A stretch of 64,000 bases of DNA from contig BGZK01000100.1 in NCBI GenBank assembly GCA_005406025.1, forward strand, positions 558,001 through 622,000. Reading direction: 5' to 3'. This DNA is from Eumeta japonica (taxonomy: Eukaryota > Arthropoda > Insecta > Lepidoptera > Psychidae). Made by a program: the position numbers and the translations under genes. Under the pieces are notes generated by a model that worked only from the letters and a program-made list of their open reading frames with translations, had not been told where the DNA came from and searched no databases. Numbering within the stretch: position 1 is the stretch's first letter; each line of letters opens with the position of its first letter. Of this stretch, positions 32,840-46,496 are shown piece by piece.

Positions 32840-35800
32840 ATAAAATTATACCACAATTTTGCGATTTCAACTAAATTGGCCACTTCTCTTTACAGATCGA
32901 CGGATCCGCATAAACCTGTGACTACTAAAATATTATTTCTTAATACAGCTTAGATAAATCACAGAGTATTACGATTTCGTGAGCATAAAAATGGTTCAAT
33001 CATCGAAGGTTCTGTGCGTTATATAAAACACATAAAACGCTCAGCTAACTTATACAAACTTGTCTATGGATTTTCGGATGCACGTCGCCGCTCCATATCC
33101 TAAGAAAAAGCTATTGAAATCCAGAATACTTAATAATTATAATCCATTCATATTTGTTTTTCGACGGGAGTAAGTGAATCATGTCGGAATTTTTTTCAAT
33201 ATTTATATATCACGATAATCTAATATCTAAAAAAATTTATATTCCTTCATTATTTTACAACTGAAAATGGAAATGCAATTTTAAATCTAAAAACGCAATA
33301 AGTTTCTATTAACTAAAAACTTTTATTCAACGCCATTTGGCATGCACAGATATAATACCTAGTAAAGAAGTTCCTTGACGCGGCTTACGGGAGGTACCAG
33401 TTGACAGAAATCATCACGTAAAGAAAAAGCGTTATTCTTCTTCCATTCGACTCGCAGCGTCTCTCTCCCTCTCTCTAACAGACACTAGTTAATTAAATAA
33501 TTGTGATGACAACGCGCGCGGCACGACGTTAAATTGATTGTCTAACATTTTGGTAAAAATTTATGTCTATTATTATGTTACATACATTTGCAATTAATAA
33601 TAATGTCACTTAGGTAATATCTTTATACATAATTATTTTTCGACTTTTAATTAGGTCTGGAGATGGAATTTTCAACTTTGTCTTTAAGACTAATTTTATG
33701 TATTATATATTAAAGTGACATCTATTATTGACTTCAAAAATTACACTCTTATGCAGCTTGGCGAAGTTAACAATTTTTTTAATAAAATAAAAAACTATGG
33801 CGCTATTTAGTGCTTTATTTAGTGTTTTTTTTTTCATATAACTTCCAATATCTAATTTTCAGTAAATGAATATATTATTTTGTATTTCTCGTTTAATTAC
33901 TCTCAAACGTTGTTAATTTATTTTACTGTTCCTCTAATATGATATAATATAATAATTTTGAATTTTTCCTTTTATCAATATCAATGATCCTGTTATTTCA
34001 TACATAATATACAGCGAAAGGAACTTCGTTCCAACCAAGTATCCCATGGCACCTGTAGCTTTTTTATCTTTATTTATTTAATGCTCATATAGACGAAGGT
34101 CGCTCGATCAGTTCAGGACAACCTATTTGTTATAGAATTAAACTTATTGATGTGTATCTTTGTTATCGTATTTTCTTTGTCTTTTAATACTTCTACTAAG
34201 TTTCTGGGACCCCAGAACAAGAAAGGTCAAAACGAAAGTTCACATTTACAATGTGCGATATCTGGCATTTTCGATAAAATCTATTAAGAAATTATTGTCC
34301 TTGTGTCAATATTTTTTAGGTAGTCCGTTGATGCTGTTCGTCGGACGAAAGGTTACTCCAATGTCACTGCGTCGTTTACAAATACTCGTATGATAAAAAA
34401 AACATGTTTCCCTCACGATATCGAGTATATTTATTTTTCGTTTGGCATAAACTTTTTTGTGTAATGAATCTAATCTAAAAGAATGTAATTTTTTATATGA
34501 ATTACGTAAAATTGTGACCTCAGACAGATGGTATGAATAAAAAAAAACACTTAAAAGAACTGTTAACAAACATAATTATATATTTTTTAAATAGGTAAGT
34601 ACTGTACTAAAAAAATATGTATGTCCAAAATTTAAAACACTACTACACAAAAATTGCTCTTTAAAAAGTATGAAACAAGAAAATATACTAGTTTTACATT
34701 CTTACCTACATACTTTTCAATACTTATCAAATGATTAGACAAATTATACGTAAATTTTAATTTAAATATATAAACATAGCATAGCTGGTCGTATGCCACA
34801 ATATTATAAGGATCGTTTACACAAGAATATATTTTATAGTATTAAAATATAATAAAATAGCAGTAATTGACCCTTAGGGTAAAGTAGCATACGACCGCGG
34901 CTATCTTCTGAACGTAGCATTAAAATATATGAGATGATAAATATTGAATAATTTGTAGTTAAGAATGCCAGACAATAATCTTGTTTTATACTTTTGGAAA
35001 ACAATTTCTTCCATAGTCAGGGTTTTATTTTTTGGCCTTATTTTTATTTAAGCAAATTATTTTGGGATTTTATTTTCTAAAAAAATGGTGTACATTGCCG
35101 CTGTACAACTTAATATATGTATAGGATTATATTTTGGAATATGAAGGGCTCCTTAATCTTTCTAATTTCTCAAGAGATAGACCGTCATGAGAATTCTTCA
35201 GCAATGTATTATGATCCAGGGAACAAATAATCAACCCATTTAAAGATCTGACTCTGCTTATGGCCACGTGAATTATAATGGCGTTACTGAACTATAAGGT
35301 CGGTGTTTTGCAATACTCGAAATCTAATAGACAATTTAAAATATTTTATTTTTGAATAAATCTAGCATAATTTTGATTATTTCTAAAATTATACGATGAC
35401 ATTCAGAATTAATTTAGTCTATAATCTGTTCACTCGGGTGAATATAATTCCAATTAATAAAAGTGAACTTTGTATATTTTACTATATAGTAGTTTCTTGA
35501 TAATGAAATACTTAATGATAACCCACGAATTCTAGCGTGTGACCATTTCTTCAATTAACCTGAGTCAACTTTCTTTCGTGACAAATGGTCAGCCTAACCA
35601 TGGCTCATCTACAAAGCTAATGACTTTTTCAGGACATTTCTCGTAGTCACGTTTTTAGATTCGCTGTGATCTCGTGTTCAATATCCAGTGTCGCTTCTAC
35701 TACATTCCTTGAGCTTTATCATTTTACGATTCTATAATTTATGTAATATCATTTTTGTCGCAGCGTTGTAACTTCTCTGAATTGAATTGCATGAAATTTG

Positions 35801-36840
35801 GTACTAGGATACTTTTAAAGTAAGTCTCCATTTTAAGAAAATAATATATCAGTTTGTTTGATGCGACCACTTCATGCTGAAATTAATTTACAGTATTAAT
35901 TGCCAGAGTACCTACTTGTGAAGACAAATTAAATGAACCCAATCTCGATAGGTCTACGTCGTTTCTTTGCACTGTTCTGAGAGAGGAAGGTCAATTTTCG
36001 ATAATTTTCTTGAATAAATTTGAAACTTTTTTTTTTAATAAAAAAATTATATTTTTAATTCTCACCTTTTTTGTTTGATATATCAGACGATATAGATCTA
36101 ATTTTTTTTTATTGATGCACACTATATTTAAATTTATCATATTAGTTTTTTAAGTCGTCTATATATATAGATAGTGTCACCCGGATCATAATAACAAATC
36201 TATTGAGCCCACATTCATCAAAATAGGATGAGTAGTTTAGGCGGTACGATGGAACGTACGTAAATACAAACATATATACATAGATTGCTAAATACATAAT
36301 CCTTCCTTTCAGCTTTGTCGTAGTCGGGTAAAATTCAGACAATAACTGTTCTCTCTGTCTACCCCGAAAGGGCCTGAATGCATAAGTACCATGTTTGTAG
36401 TAAAGTATAATATTTGATGGTAAAAGTGTGGGGCGTTTTTCCTCAAAAATACGGAGATAAACGATATTGTTTTCTAAACACCCTACGTTTTACACACAAA
36501 TATTATACTTAACTATAAAAATGGTTTACACTCAGGGCCTTTCGTAATAAACGGAAGAACAGGTATGATAATTATTTTATGCTTTTTAGTACAATATCTA
36601 CTTACATATGTTTTTGTAACTGTTAATTTAATTTTTCATCTCAAGTTGAATATTTTAAAAAATAGATCCGATTTTTTTGTTTTTTTGATGGTAAGCCAAC
36701 ACCTCGGCAGTAACTTCTGTCGTACATCTCTACGAACTTCTACGGACTCATAGAAAAGAAAAGCTACTTACAACAGGGTTGCGCTCGGAGCCGAGATGAG
36801 AATTACAACATAAGTCTTTACTATTCTCATTACATAGCAC
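32840..36840. other. Gene-poor AT-rich stretch
   Basis: No exon with convincing splice sites, RNA gene or repeat family was recognised over this 4 kb. The short open frames 34160-34393, 34306-34569 and 36142-36342 have no supporting context. The window's second GGAACTTCGTTCC-like palindrome lies near 34020. Confidence 0.35.
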
Positions 36841-36849
36841 GCTTCTCAA

Positions 36850-37115
36850 ACTGGCTTAGGTGGTAAGAAATTTCAGTGTTTAACTTCTGGACGTATCATC
36901 AAACTCTGAAAAACATTCGCGACTGAAGAACATTTCAAGACAATCAAAACAAGTCCAAACACGGATAGAATATTTTGTTCCATTATGGAGTTACTGTGCT
37001 TACCTTCTGGCTCCATCATCAGATCTCTAATATTATTTTGACATCAGAAATATACACAATTACCTGGCTGCATGATGAACCAACAATTACAAGCGTATCA
37101 AATTCAGTACATGAT
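36850..37115 (+). repeat. Interspersed repeat fragment (TCTGGCTCCATCATCAG type)
   Basis: Contains GAACATTTCAAGACAATCAAA, GGAGTTACTGTGCTTACCTT and CTGGCTCCATCATCAGATC, wording I know from an abundant Lepidopteran retroelement. A partial duplicate (TCTGGACGTATCATCAAACTC) lies just upstream. No coding. Confidence 0.45.
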
Positions 37116-37429
37116 TTCATATTTTTTTAAGTTGCAACATCTCTCCGCATACATGCCCAAAAAGTTAGTAATACTAAAATTTGCCAGCAGCATAAGTCGT
37201 TGTTGATAAAACGTTAATGGCAGGTACATTAAATATTCGTATTTAATTAGGTAGATTATCGGCTAAAAGCCCACATTATACATTTTATGGTTTGAAAACC
37301 GCAGCAGCAAAATGAGTAGTTGGCGCGTGCACTTTACTACAAAAATGTGATAATTATTTGTTCCATCATCGGAGATAACGTTAAGATGCCGGTCCCGGAC
37401 TTTGTCGTGGCATTGATGACGGCGATATT

Positions 37430-37692
37430 AGCAGCAGGCCGAGACAAGCGGCAAATAGTTTCCATTTCTACAAATGCTAACGCTTTAATGTATCCGATAT
37501 TTGCCTTAATACATTTATATTTTATATCTCCTAAATCACGTGACATTTCTTAAGCTAATATCAATTCCGTACATGTATCATTCTTAAATCTGGAGAAGCG
37601 TAAATCAATTTTAGTAGATGAATATCGGATAACTTGTTGCGTTAACGTTTGTAGAAATAGAAATAATTTACCGCTTGTCTCGGCCTGCAGCT
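37430..37692. repeat. Fold-back pair, ~70-bp arms
   Basis: The left arm 37430-37500 (GCAGGCCGAGACAAGCGG..ATTTCTACAAATGCTAACGC..ATCCGATAT) is mirrored at 37622-37691 with roughly 85 percent identity by eye. The spacer is about 120 bases. Overlapping open frames on both strands (37320-37553 and 37337-37546) are by-products. It may be a MITE or an inverted duplication. Confidence 0.6.
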
Positions 37693-37844
37693 CCCAACCT
37701 ACGTTAAAATAAAAGAGATAATGTTGTGTAATGATTAAAAATCTGATACGGCAATAAAGGAATACTCGCCCTTAAAAAAACCAGGGTACACTCTAGTTCT
37801 AAAATAGATGTGTTCATTCGCAGACGGTCTTTGAATTTGAGGTT

Positions 37845-37965
37845 TTTATATAGCTCAATTAAAAAACTCATTGATTATTCGTGTTCAGAATCGAAATCGG
37901 TACCTCTTGATTCATGAGGCAATGCTTTTAATCACAGAGCCATTGCCGTATCCTTATTACCATGA
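37845..37965 (-). repeat. SINE head fragment (minus strand)
   Basis: On the minus strand: GGCAATGGCTCTGTGATTAAA, then GAGGTACCGATTTCGATTCTG and GAGTTTTTTAATT. These are the A-box/B-box head and first part of the body of the SINE family seen at 29575 and 57593. The 3' body is missing. Confidence 0.55.
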
Positions 37966-40900
37966 ACAAATTATTTCAACTTATCGTCATATGATGAAAT
38001 TACTTACCTCAATTTTCAATAAACTATCAGTCCAACGAAAACGCCGACATAACCTAGATTTAATAAGTATACATTAGTTTTTCATCACGTCACAATTTTA
38101 ATATTGTAAAATACTTTTCAAAATAGTCAGATTTGGAGTCAGAAAAAAATTACAGTAGAATTCAAAATAGTGTTAATTTCTCTAAAATACTACAAATAGG
38201 TATGTTTATTTCACTAAGTGAGGGTAATATTGAATTAAAAACATAGAAAGCGTTTTAAACACTTTAAACCGCGTTAGTGTTCGAATTGGGAGGCCACAAT
38301 GGCATGCGCATCGATTTATTTGTTTTGTGTAAACTTAAGTTTTGTCTGTTAATAACTACTAAGTAAAAGGGGGCAAATTTTCATAAATATGATCTGCTTA
38401 GTTTTCAAAAAATAGAAAGCTTCTCAAACCAGACATCTAGAATTGGGTGCCACCCCTAAATTTCTAGAACCTTTTACTATAACGTTTTTTTAGATTCAAA
38501 GCTACTTTTACAAAATTTACATTTTACAATATGGTCATGGGCGTAATCAGCTTCTGGCCTAGAAGGCAAGTCAGAATTTTTTTGGTCAGATCGTGTAAAC
38601 GGGGCACAATATATTGTAGAACATACAATTTCCAGGGGGGGCAGCTGCTCCCCCTTGCCCCCGCCCCTCCCGCGTACCTATGAATATGGTTATTACAAAA
38701 TGAAAGGGATAGCATCTCAATCTTTCATACATAGGAACGGAACGGTCGAGAAATGAAACTCAATTTTAATCAGTAATACAGTATATTTTATGTAAGCAAT
38801 CTTCTATACCGAATGAAAATGTGACAATAGTAAACGATACACAAGTTTTGTAAAATCTTCCAATAACGGAATGTAACAAAAATACCACAATACAAAATGT
38901 GACCCGAACTCAACTCACCCACTCTTTACGCCGCTAAGTGAGCGTTGAACGCGTTCAGCGAACATTCTTCATTGTTTGCCGATGTTCTTTCATGTATAAA
39001 CAAATATTCGAATTGAAATAAGTGACCCCTACATTACATTGCATACATTTATCAACTCACAATGAATGAAATGATCGTAACACTATAAATTGTCATGTAA
39101 CAGTTTAGAGATTTATTTGATATATTGATATACAATTTCATTAAAATACGGGACTCTATTTACATGGAGAACGCTTACAAGTTTTCAAGTAATACAAATT
39201 CCATTCGTTCAACTAGACCAATATTTCAATATATTTTGAGAACCACAAAAATAATTATAAAGACAGCTTAAAGATTAATATAAATTAAAAATAATAATTC
39301 ATTACATTTACCTATTCTAATAATAAGAGAAATTTATTCATGAAGTACTTGCCAAACACCGATTTCAGGCTCATGATCTTAACAGATCCTATTTTATCAG
39401 TGTATAATTCATTTCATCAACAACACCATATATTGCACCGAAAATATACTCTATGTATTTAATTGAAAAGAAAATATATATAAGTATATACATATATATC
39501 TATATAAAATTTGCCCCGCTTGTATCGAAAAGTTTAGTTGTGACTAGATGTCAATTTAGATCAAATTTTGATAGACATTTATCACCTTTGAAAAAATCTC
39601 AAACATCACTATTAATCATTATCTATTTAAAGGCTGCAATTTTGAAACAAGGATTTATCACACCATCACCTACAAACATATATATCAACATTTTCTTCTC
39701 TAGCCGTACATTCTTCCAAGCAATCATTGCATAATAAAAACATAGACAAAAAGACAAAAGCGTTTGCAATGCCATCTAGCATTTACTATACATCACTGTA
39801 CGGTTTTCATGTGCATATTCAGTTTTAATAATAATGTAATTTTTTTTAAATTACACAAATTCAGCAAATATGGGAATAATTGTAGAACTACAGATAAATA
39901 AATATGAAGCAACGGGCGTTTGAAATTTAGTACTTGATTGCACTTTTCAAACATCTACATCAATAGAAACAAGTTCGTATGTTACACTTCTAGATATAAG
40001 TGATGCTGCAGGTCATACCCGAAATGTAGAAATCGAACACAGGCATCAATTTAATGCTGGATAATGTGTCATACACAGCTAAGACAGGTCTAGTTTTATA
40101 GGTCGACAGCAAAATGTATAGCGGCATTGCATTGACCCAGGCTTGGGAGTCACACTCGGATCAGAGCGTCAATCCTGGGTCTTATGTCGAACACACCACG
40201 GTCAGTTAGTGCTTATTTTGAGCGTTTTTAAGGTAGCAAGTTTTGCCCGCGATCTAGTCCCGTGTCAATAATATGTAATAAATTACCGGTTCCGAATCGA
40301 TTGATTTCAAATAAATCGCAAAAATTGTATGTAAAGCAAGTACGAAACTTACTGTGTTCTTTGAGTCTTTGTTTTTAATAAAACCCACTCTATATTATTC
40401 AACAATATGACAATAAATCTGAAGTCGAAACGCAGTTTTTTATTTGGTAGCATTGCTTTCTTTTTTTTTTAATTAAACTAGTTCTACATTGCTTAATACA
40501 TGGCATAGTGATCATAAAAATTAATGTGTAACTTATTTATTTCATTGCCTTTTGGGGAAAATTTATTATTTATTAATATTATGACTTTCGCAAATATAAA
40601 AAGGTCATAACTTAAAAAAAAAACTTTTTCCCCTTTGAGATTGATAGTAATTTTAAAGTCTTGAACTCCATCTATTCCCAAAGCGGACAATTTACTTCGT
40701 ACTAGTGTAATTTTTAAATACTTTTTCCAAATATTTTTATTAAATTAGTATATTCAAACAGATATTTAATGTCAAAATAAGTATTCTAAGAAAAATGGCG
40801 GGTTCACTGAAATATAAATTAAGATTGATAAAGGAATACTAAGTAATTACAATAAATTACTTTGTTTACAAGATCATAGGAATTTATTGAAAGTGAAAAT

Positions 40901-43290
40901 ATTAATGCATGCTATTAAAATTTAACATCCCTACTGGAATCATTGAAAATCAGATGCATATACGACAAGAGTTTTTGATACAATATTAATGATTGCTTTT
41001 ATAGAAAGACAACAAAATAAAATATGAAAATAAAATTACTTCCCTTATCATTAACTAAAAAAATAAATTTATATTCATTACTCTAAATGGCAATACATAT
41101 GGGCGCATGCGTATACGCAAAAATTCAATGTTTGATCTTGAGCATTGTTTTGTATTCTAATCTCAGAAAAACCAATAAATTTGACGCTTGTATAGATTGT
41201 ATAAACAATAGTGGATATCCATAAAACAATATAGTAGGTTCCATATTGGAGAGAACCCATTATAATGCTATACAGAGGGCTAATTCAAGTTTCACGTGTG
41301 CATAAACAATCACTACCGATTTATTTATTCATATAATTCAAAACAAGGCCATGATAAAAAGATATCTATAATTTTGTATAAAGAATGTTTTTTGTTTCAA
41401 CTATTTTATGTTAAATTTGAAAATAAAAAATTAAAATAAAAAAAATCTGATTACATTAACATCTGGCAAGTACCTAACAACCATAATTGCATAAATTTAA
41501 AATATCAATATTATTGACCCTCATACAATGCAATACGTCTCAAGTACTTATTTTCCATTCATACATGTTAATAGCAAATAATATACGTTTAGAAACGAAA
41601 GAACAATTTACGGGAAACTGTTACAATATTTAACAGACAGTCAAACAATGACATTTTAAAAATTTAATTTTTGTGATACTCCTTATTGGTTAAGCAACAG
41701 CACCAAGCAAATTTATACATAATTTAATCACATGAATAAGGTAATGAAATTGTAAGAGCATATGGTGACTAAAATGAAAATAAGGCCTATTTTTCTTTAT
41801 TCCCTTTTATTAAACGTTTACACCTTTCAACAAAGGTCGATATCGTTGTCATGAATAGACAGTATATAATAGAAACAAACGCATTCGAAACACCTGCTCG
41901 GCAGCTGTTGAAGTAAAAGCGGATTAGATACAGTAAGATGGAAATTAAAACATGAGATTGGGTGATAATTTGTTTGTTAATTTACAGTTGGCTTCCAATA
42001 AAAATTACTACCAATGTAGAGATGAATTTTAGATCATATCTTTTTATCATGGTATATTCAAATAAGACCAATTCCAACCTCAATGTTATCGCGCGTTTTT
42101 TTTTTTGAAGGTGAACTTTAAAGAACTTAAGATTTTTTTTTATTTTGAAGAAATAAAAAACATGGGGGTAAGCTGAAAAAATCTGAGAAATTAACAATTT
42201 TTGCAATTTATGTAATTATCTGTATTTTAAAAATTTACTTTATACACATTTTCCCTAATGTTCTTTCTCATGCACTTTCCTGGGTTCGAAAATATAATTT
42301 TGAGTGATTAATTCAATTCGACGTCGAAAAGGATGTTCTTAACTGAATTGAGGCCAGACCTGGTCCTGGTCCTGGACCTGGTATAAATTGTATATACCCA
42401 ACCTAAACAAATTTGCCTCAAATTGTTGTTAAAACATGAAATCAATTCTATACTAGTATGGGACTTGGTCATATTCTTTTTATGAATAACCTCTTCATCG
42501 CGAATTGTAAGTACATTTTCAAACCTTTCTGACTCATAGCAATGTTAAGGCAAACTGACATTAGTCCTATAAGATATTATCATATTAAGCTAATAACGAA
42601 ATATAAAAGTATTATAATATATTACACTATATTAAATATTCATTTAAACGACTACACACAAACTTGCAAATCCAGGAAATCGCACTCTACAATGTAAATT
42701 TGTTAAATAACTATATAAAAAACATTAAATTGAAAAAAAAAACATTTTTCTATAGTATTAATTCATTTTTATTTAGATGCTTTATGGCACCTATCAATAG
42801 AATAAAGCGTTATAACAAATAATAATAAAGCAGGTTTGACCACAGACTATTAAATTTTTCAGTTGCCTTATATTTCATTGTTTTAAAATTCATGGCTATT
42901 GAATTTTATTATAAATAGTAGGTACAGCACGAGATTACTCTCTTTTAGAAAAAATGTTTTTAAATGAATAAGCATCATAAATCTATGGTCAAATTCTGTT
43001 AAAATTTAATGATACTACTATATAGATAATACTGTTCCTAAAATATCTAGCGCTCAATTTGTTTAAATAAACTAAAAACCAATACTGCAACATTATTGTT
43101 ATTATTCAAAAAATAACTTTCGAAAACCCATAACATTCCCTATAGATGCTCTCTATATCACAATACATTAAATGTTTGTACTAACTTCAACAACAAACAG
43201 ATTTTATAAGCATAAGCAAGACGTTGTACTAGCAAGATTTCAAAAGAAACTAATACTGTACACGACCCATGTAAATAATTGACATTAGAA
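37966..43290. other. Gene-poor AT-rich stretch
   Basis: No supported gene across about 5 kb. Seen inside: a GC-rich stretch GGGGGGGCAGCTGCTCCCCC at 38634-38655, within a probable transposon remnant (38520-38700); a mirrored ACCCAGG / CCTGGGT pair near 40137-40182; and a CCTGGT hexamer repeat at 42356-42382. Open frames such as 39453-39734 look random. Confidence 0.35.
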
Positions 43291-43310
43291 TTTGCTTTTT
43301 TTTTTTTCAG

Positions 43311-43411
43311 CCCCCGGATGCAATTGCATCACCTTTGTTGCCGACATGGCGTGTTTGAGAGGTATGCCGTTCGGCAACAATAACTTCGTCCGCATACATC
43401 ATGATTTATGA
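43311..43411 (+). CDS. Possible terminal or cassette exon (plus strand)
   Basis: An excellent acceptor (GCTTTTTTTTTTTTTCAG) opens onto a locally GC-rich block. One frame reads PGCNCITFVADMACLRG, then MPFGNNNFVRIHHDL and TGA at 43409-43411. AATAAA follows at 43607-43612. Alternatively a GTATGC donor at 43362 would make a 51-base internal exon (43311-43361) that is open in two frames. Frame, family and partner exons are unknown. If real, a plus-strand gene ends here, convergent with Snx27. Confidence 0.35.
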
Positions 43412-43612
43412 GAGGTGTGACAACTGCTGATGCGAACACACATTCATTACACTATAACTTTTTTTTTAATGTAACGACAATAGATTATGATCGAGGATAT
43501 GTCTAATTTTACTTAATAATATGGATTAAAAAACATTTCAAATTAGATAAATGCTAAGATATTAGTAAAAGATGTAAATTTTTAATATTCTTCATGAAAT
43601 AATAGTAATAAA

Positions 43613-44950
43613 TTCGCTAAGTATAATAATTAAAAAGATGCCTTCACAATAAAAAAAAAACAGTAAAAAAAATATACATATATTATTGGAGCCTCAGGCT
43701 TTTAAGTACATCACTAAGCTCACTATAATCTTATAGAATTATCACTAATTTATCCATGCATAAAATCATCTAGGAATATCGTATCAAAGAGGGCTCTTTC
43801 ATGAACAAACATATGAAGAAATATTAAACTGTCATGATAACATAAACAAAGGTAAACTAACAGTCAATACTTACATAGAAATGGATTTTGAATTATCAAT
43901 AAATACAGCTAAAAGTTAATTTTGAGATGCTACACAATACATAATTTTAATATGTATCTACATAATTCAGAAACATTTTATTATTATGTACAAACATTCG
44001 AAACATTATCTGATAAAGATATTGCTTTATTAACTACTTACATAAGTGGATTGTTCGTTATTAGCGAATCGACATGAAGGCATACAGTATTTATAATACG
44101 ACAGGTACAATCTGTCTGACATATGGAATATACACAGAGGCGACTTTCATTTTTCAATATCTCATCTTCCGTTTTGCCTTTTGTGTGTAAATATAAAATA
44201 GATAAACAGAGTACAGGCCCCGGGCAAGATTATTATGTTAATATTGAAAGTAACAAAAAAGATGTAAATAGATAATGAAGAAAACATTACAAATGTGAAC
44301 AAAAGCTGTATACTTTAGATTTTACAAAATACTTGTACATATTCAAAAATAACTAAACACTATATGTAAAAACGGAAGTGGATATTAAAAAAATTGTGAT
44401 TATTAATATATGTTAACTAAGATATAATAAATACTAGATGACAAGTTATCTCTAAATTACTTATTTCAACAGTTTTAGCATGTTTTGCATGTAAGTTTTG
44501 ACTGAAATATAGAAGAAACAAAGAATTTATTTCATATTAATAGTTATTCTAAATGAAAAGATAGCTACTGAACATAAATAAGAATTGAAAAAAAAAAACA
44601 TTGATGCCTTGACTACAGATATTTAAATTAAATTCCTTTTAATACAATTTTCAAAATATACTGGGAAATAATAGATAGGTTGTCAACTTCTTGAAGCAAA
44701 CTCATGTTTATCAGTCCACCTTTTTTGATTATAAATTTACTTAAATTTTATAATACAGTAGACATGTAATGAAAGAATTCTCTTTATATTATTTCACAAT
44801 TTCCTATTTAAGTTTTTGATATTTTATAACATGAAATATTAAAAATTCTTAGTAAAATATGTATCAAGAAATTTATATTAAATGTAACTAAACCAAAAAT
44901 GTGGTATTTACAGAAAAAGGACTCATGTTGTAACGATTGTAGAAAAAAAA
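43613..44950. other. AT-rich stretch between convergent candidates
   Basis: Non-coding, very AT-rich, no repeat family recognised. It lies between the possible plus-strand gene end near 43.6 kb and the Snx27 3' end near 45.8 kb. Confidence 0.35.
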
Positions 44951-45700
44951 CGGCCAAATGTGTGTTAGGTCCCGCGCAGTGGGGTTCCGTAGTTGCCCGT
45001 CACGATATGTAAATTTAGAAGGGGGCTTCTTTTTTGATACTATGAACCTATTGAGTTCACGGATTAACGCCTAATAACGTTTACAACCGGGCGGGCCGAG
45101 TGTTAAGGATGATATGATTTAATATTTTTGATGGTTCACACACATATTTACTACCTATTTTATATAACCAACTTAGTTTTCAATGGAATTTACCAAAACT
45201 TTGCTTTTTACTTCCCCAAGTAAATTTTATGTCGGTCAACTATTACTTGTTAACTTGTAAAGTCTACTTGATTGTGGTTTCCCTTTCAACTTCATTACAT
45301 ATATTACTACTGTGGATGTTCTCACATATCTAGGAATAACCATTTACCTGTAAGGTGGGAGGTAACACTTGACTCTATCAAAAATTATCAATTTAAAGCT
45401 TAATATTTCGCAAATCGATCCCTAAACCTAAAAATGGTTTTCACAGAACCGCAGTTTTTGAATCACCTATTCAACGATATCCTACACCATAGAATAAACG
45501 AGAAAAAATAATTTCATCCCCACTTTACTTGTAGGTGAGGTACCCTAAAAATTATTTTCAAGGTTTTATTTTACTACTTTGTTGGTGTGATTAATATTTA
45601 TACCTATGCCAAATTATAGCTATCTACAGACAAACGGACGAACGGACGGACCGACATGACGAAACTATAAGGAGGCCCTGTTGACTATGGAACCCTAAAA
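44951..45700 (+). repeat. Interspersed repeat family C, copy 1
   Basis: Starts near CGGCCAAATGTGTGTTAGGTC. Landmarks are AGTTCACGGATTAACG, TTAAAGCTTAATATTTCGCAA, GGTGAGGTACCCTAAAA and TTTGTTGGTGTGATTAATAT. It ends ACATGACGAAACTATAAGG.. ATGGAACCCTAAAAAA. This head and tail wording is typical of a very common insect repeat. A second copy is at 48151-48905 in the same orientation, and a shorter related element is at 63152-63690. Confidence 0.65.
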
Positions 45701-45826
45701 AATTATGAGTTCCGTTTAGTTTAGTAATTCATTTCAAAAAGAACTTATTTTTAATGGCAATTAACATAAAATCCCAGTTGAGAGTATTATGTAATAAAAT
45801 TAGTAAATGGAAAACTTGATTATTCT

Positions 45827-46427
45827 TTTATTAAGGTTTTTTAATACAACATCATTCATTACTCCTAAATAGGTTAAAATTAATACGCCACATATACCAT
45901 AGGCTAAAGGCACCTCGGTGCCGAAAATGAAAATATTAAATCAATAACAAGAAAATGGAATATCGAAGCAGGCTCACGACTGACAGAGCAATCTAATAGA
46001 CCACCCTGGACAAACTACAAACTTGACACACTTAAATAAAGTATACCAATGACACAGAACAGCCAGTTAGAGATTCACACCAGCGCACTGGAAACTTAGA
46101 CATCTCGAAACAATTCCTTTATATGTATCATCATGTGAACATACAATTTCTGACTGCAATATGCTTATATTGCAGTCAGAAATTGTATGCATGCCTTTAC
46201 TATCCTTTGGAATTCTGCTCAACGTCCCACTAAAATTGACATATTTACATTTAACAGCCAAAACTTACATGAACCAAGTACTAAGCCATAAAAGTGTTAA
46301 TATGTATCGTTTAGTAATAAAATAAACATACTAGTATTAATCCCATATTATGATGTCAATACAGGGAGCCAATAACCATGATAATCCAAAGTCTGTAGAC
46401 CTTATTTATCCTATTCCGATGCGGAGA
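45827..46427 (-). other. Snx27: Probable Snx27 3' UTR
   Basis: About 600 bases lie between the Snx27 stop and the first AATAAA on the minus strand (TTTATT at 45827-45832 on the plus strand, with an ATTAAA at 45840-45845). Base composition is less extreme than the flanks. It contains a perfect 23-bp hairpin at 46140-46189. The UTR end is inferred from the polyadenylation motif alone. Confidence 0.5.
46140..46189 (-). repeat. Perfect 23-bp hairpin in putative Snx27 3' UTR
   Basis: The arms CATACAATTTCTGACTGCAATAT (split for length: CATACAATTTCTG + ACTGCAATAT) at 46140-46162 and the exact inverse at 46167-46189 surround a 4-base loop GCTT. No mismatches. If transcribed with Snx27 it would fold into a strong stem. 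Confidence 0.85.
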
Positions 46428-46496
46428 TTATTCACCAGTGTCAACCCAGTTTGCTTCTTCAGCTATTCTATCCATGCAGTTGCACAGGAATTGGTA
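46428..46496 (-). CDS. Snx27: Snx27 last coding exon
   Basis: A short terminal exon of 22 codons plus TAA, reading [20 protein letters not shown] and ending GE. The upstream acceptor is TTGACAG. It joins in frame to IFTPY of the previous exon, matching the human FTPYFNYMHECFERV ending. It is too short to stand out as an open frame and was found by following the splice phase. Confidence 0.93.
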   Translation of the reverse strand, partial: YQFLCNCMDRIAEEANWVDTGE

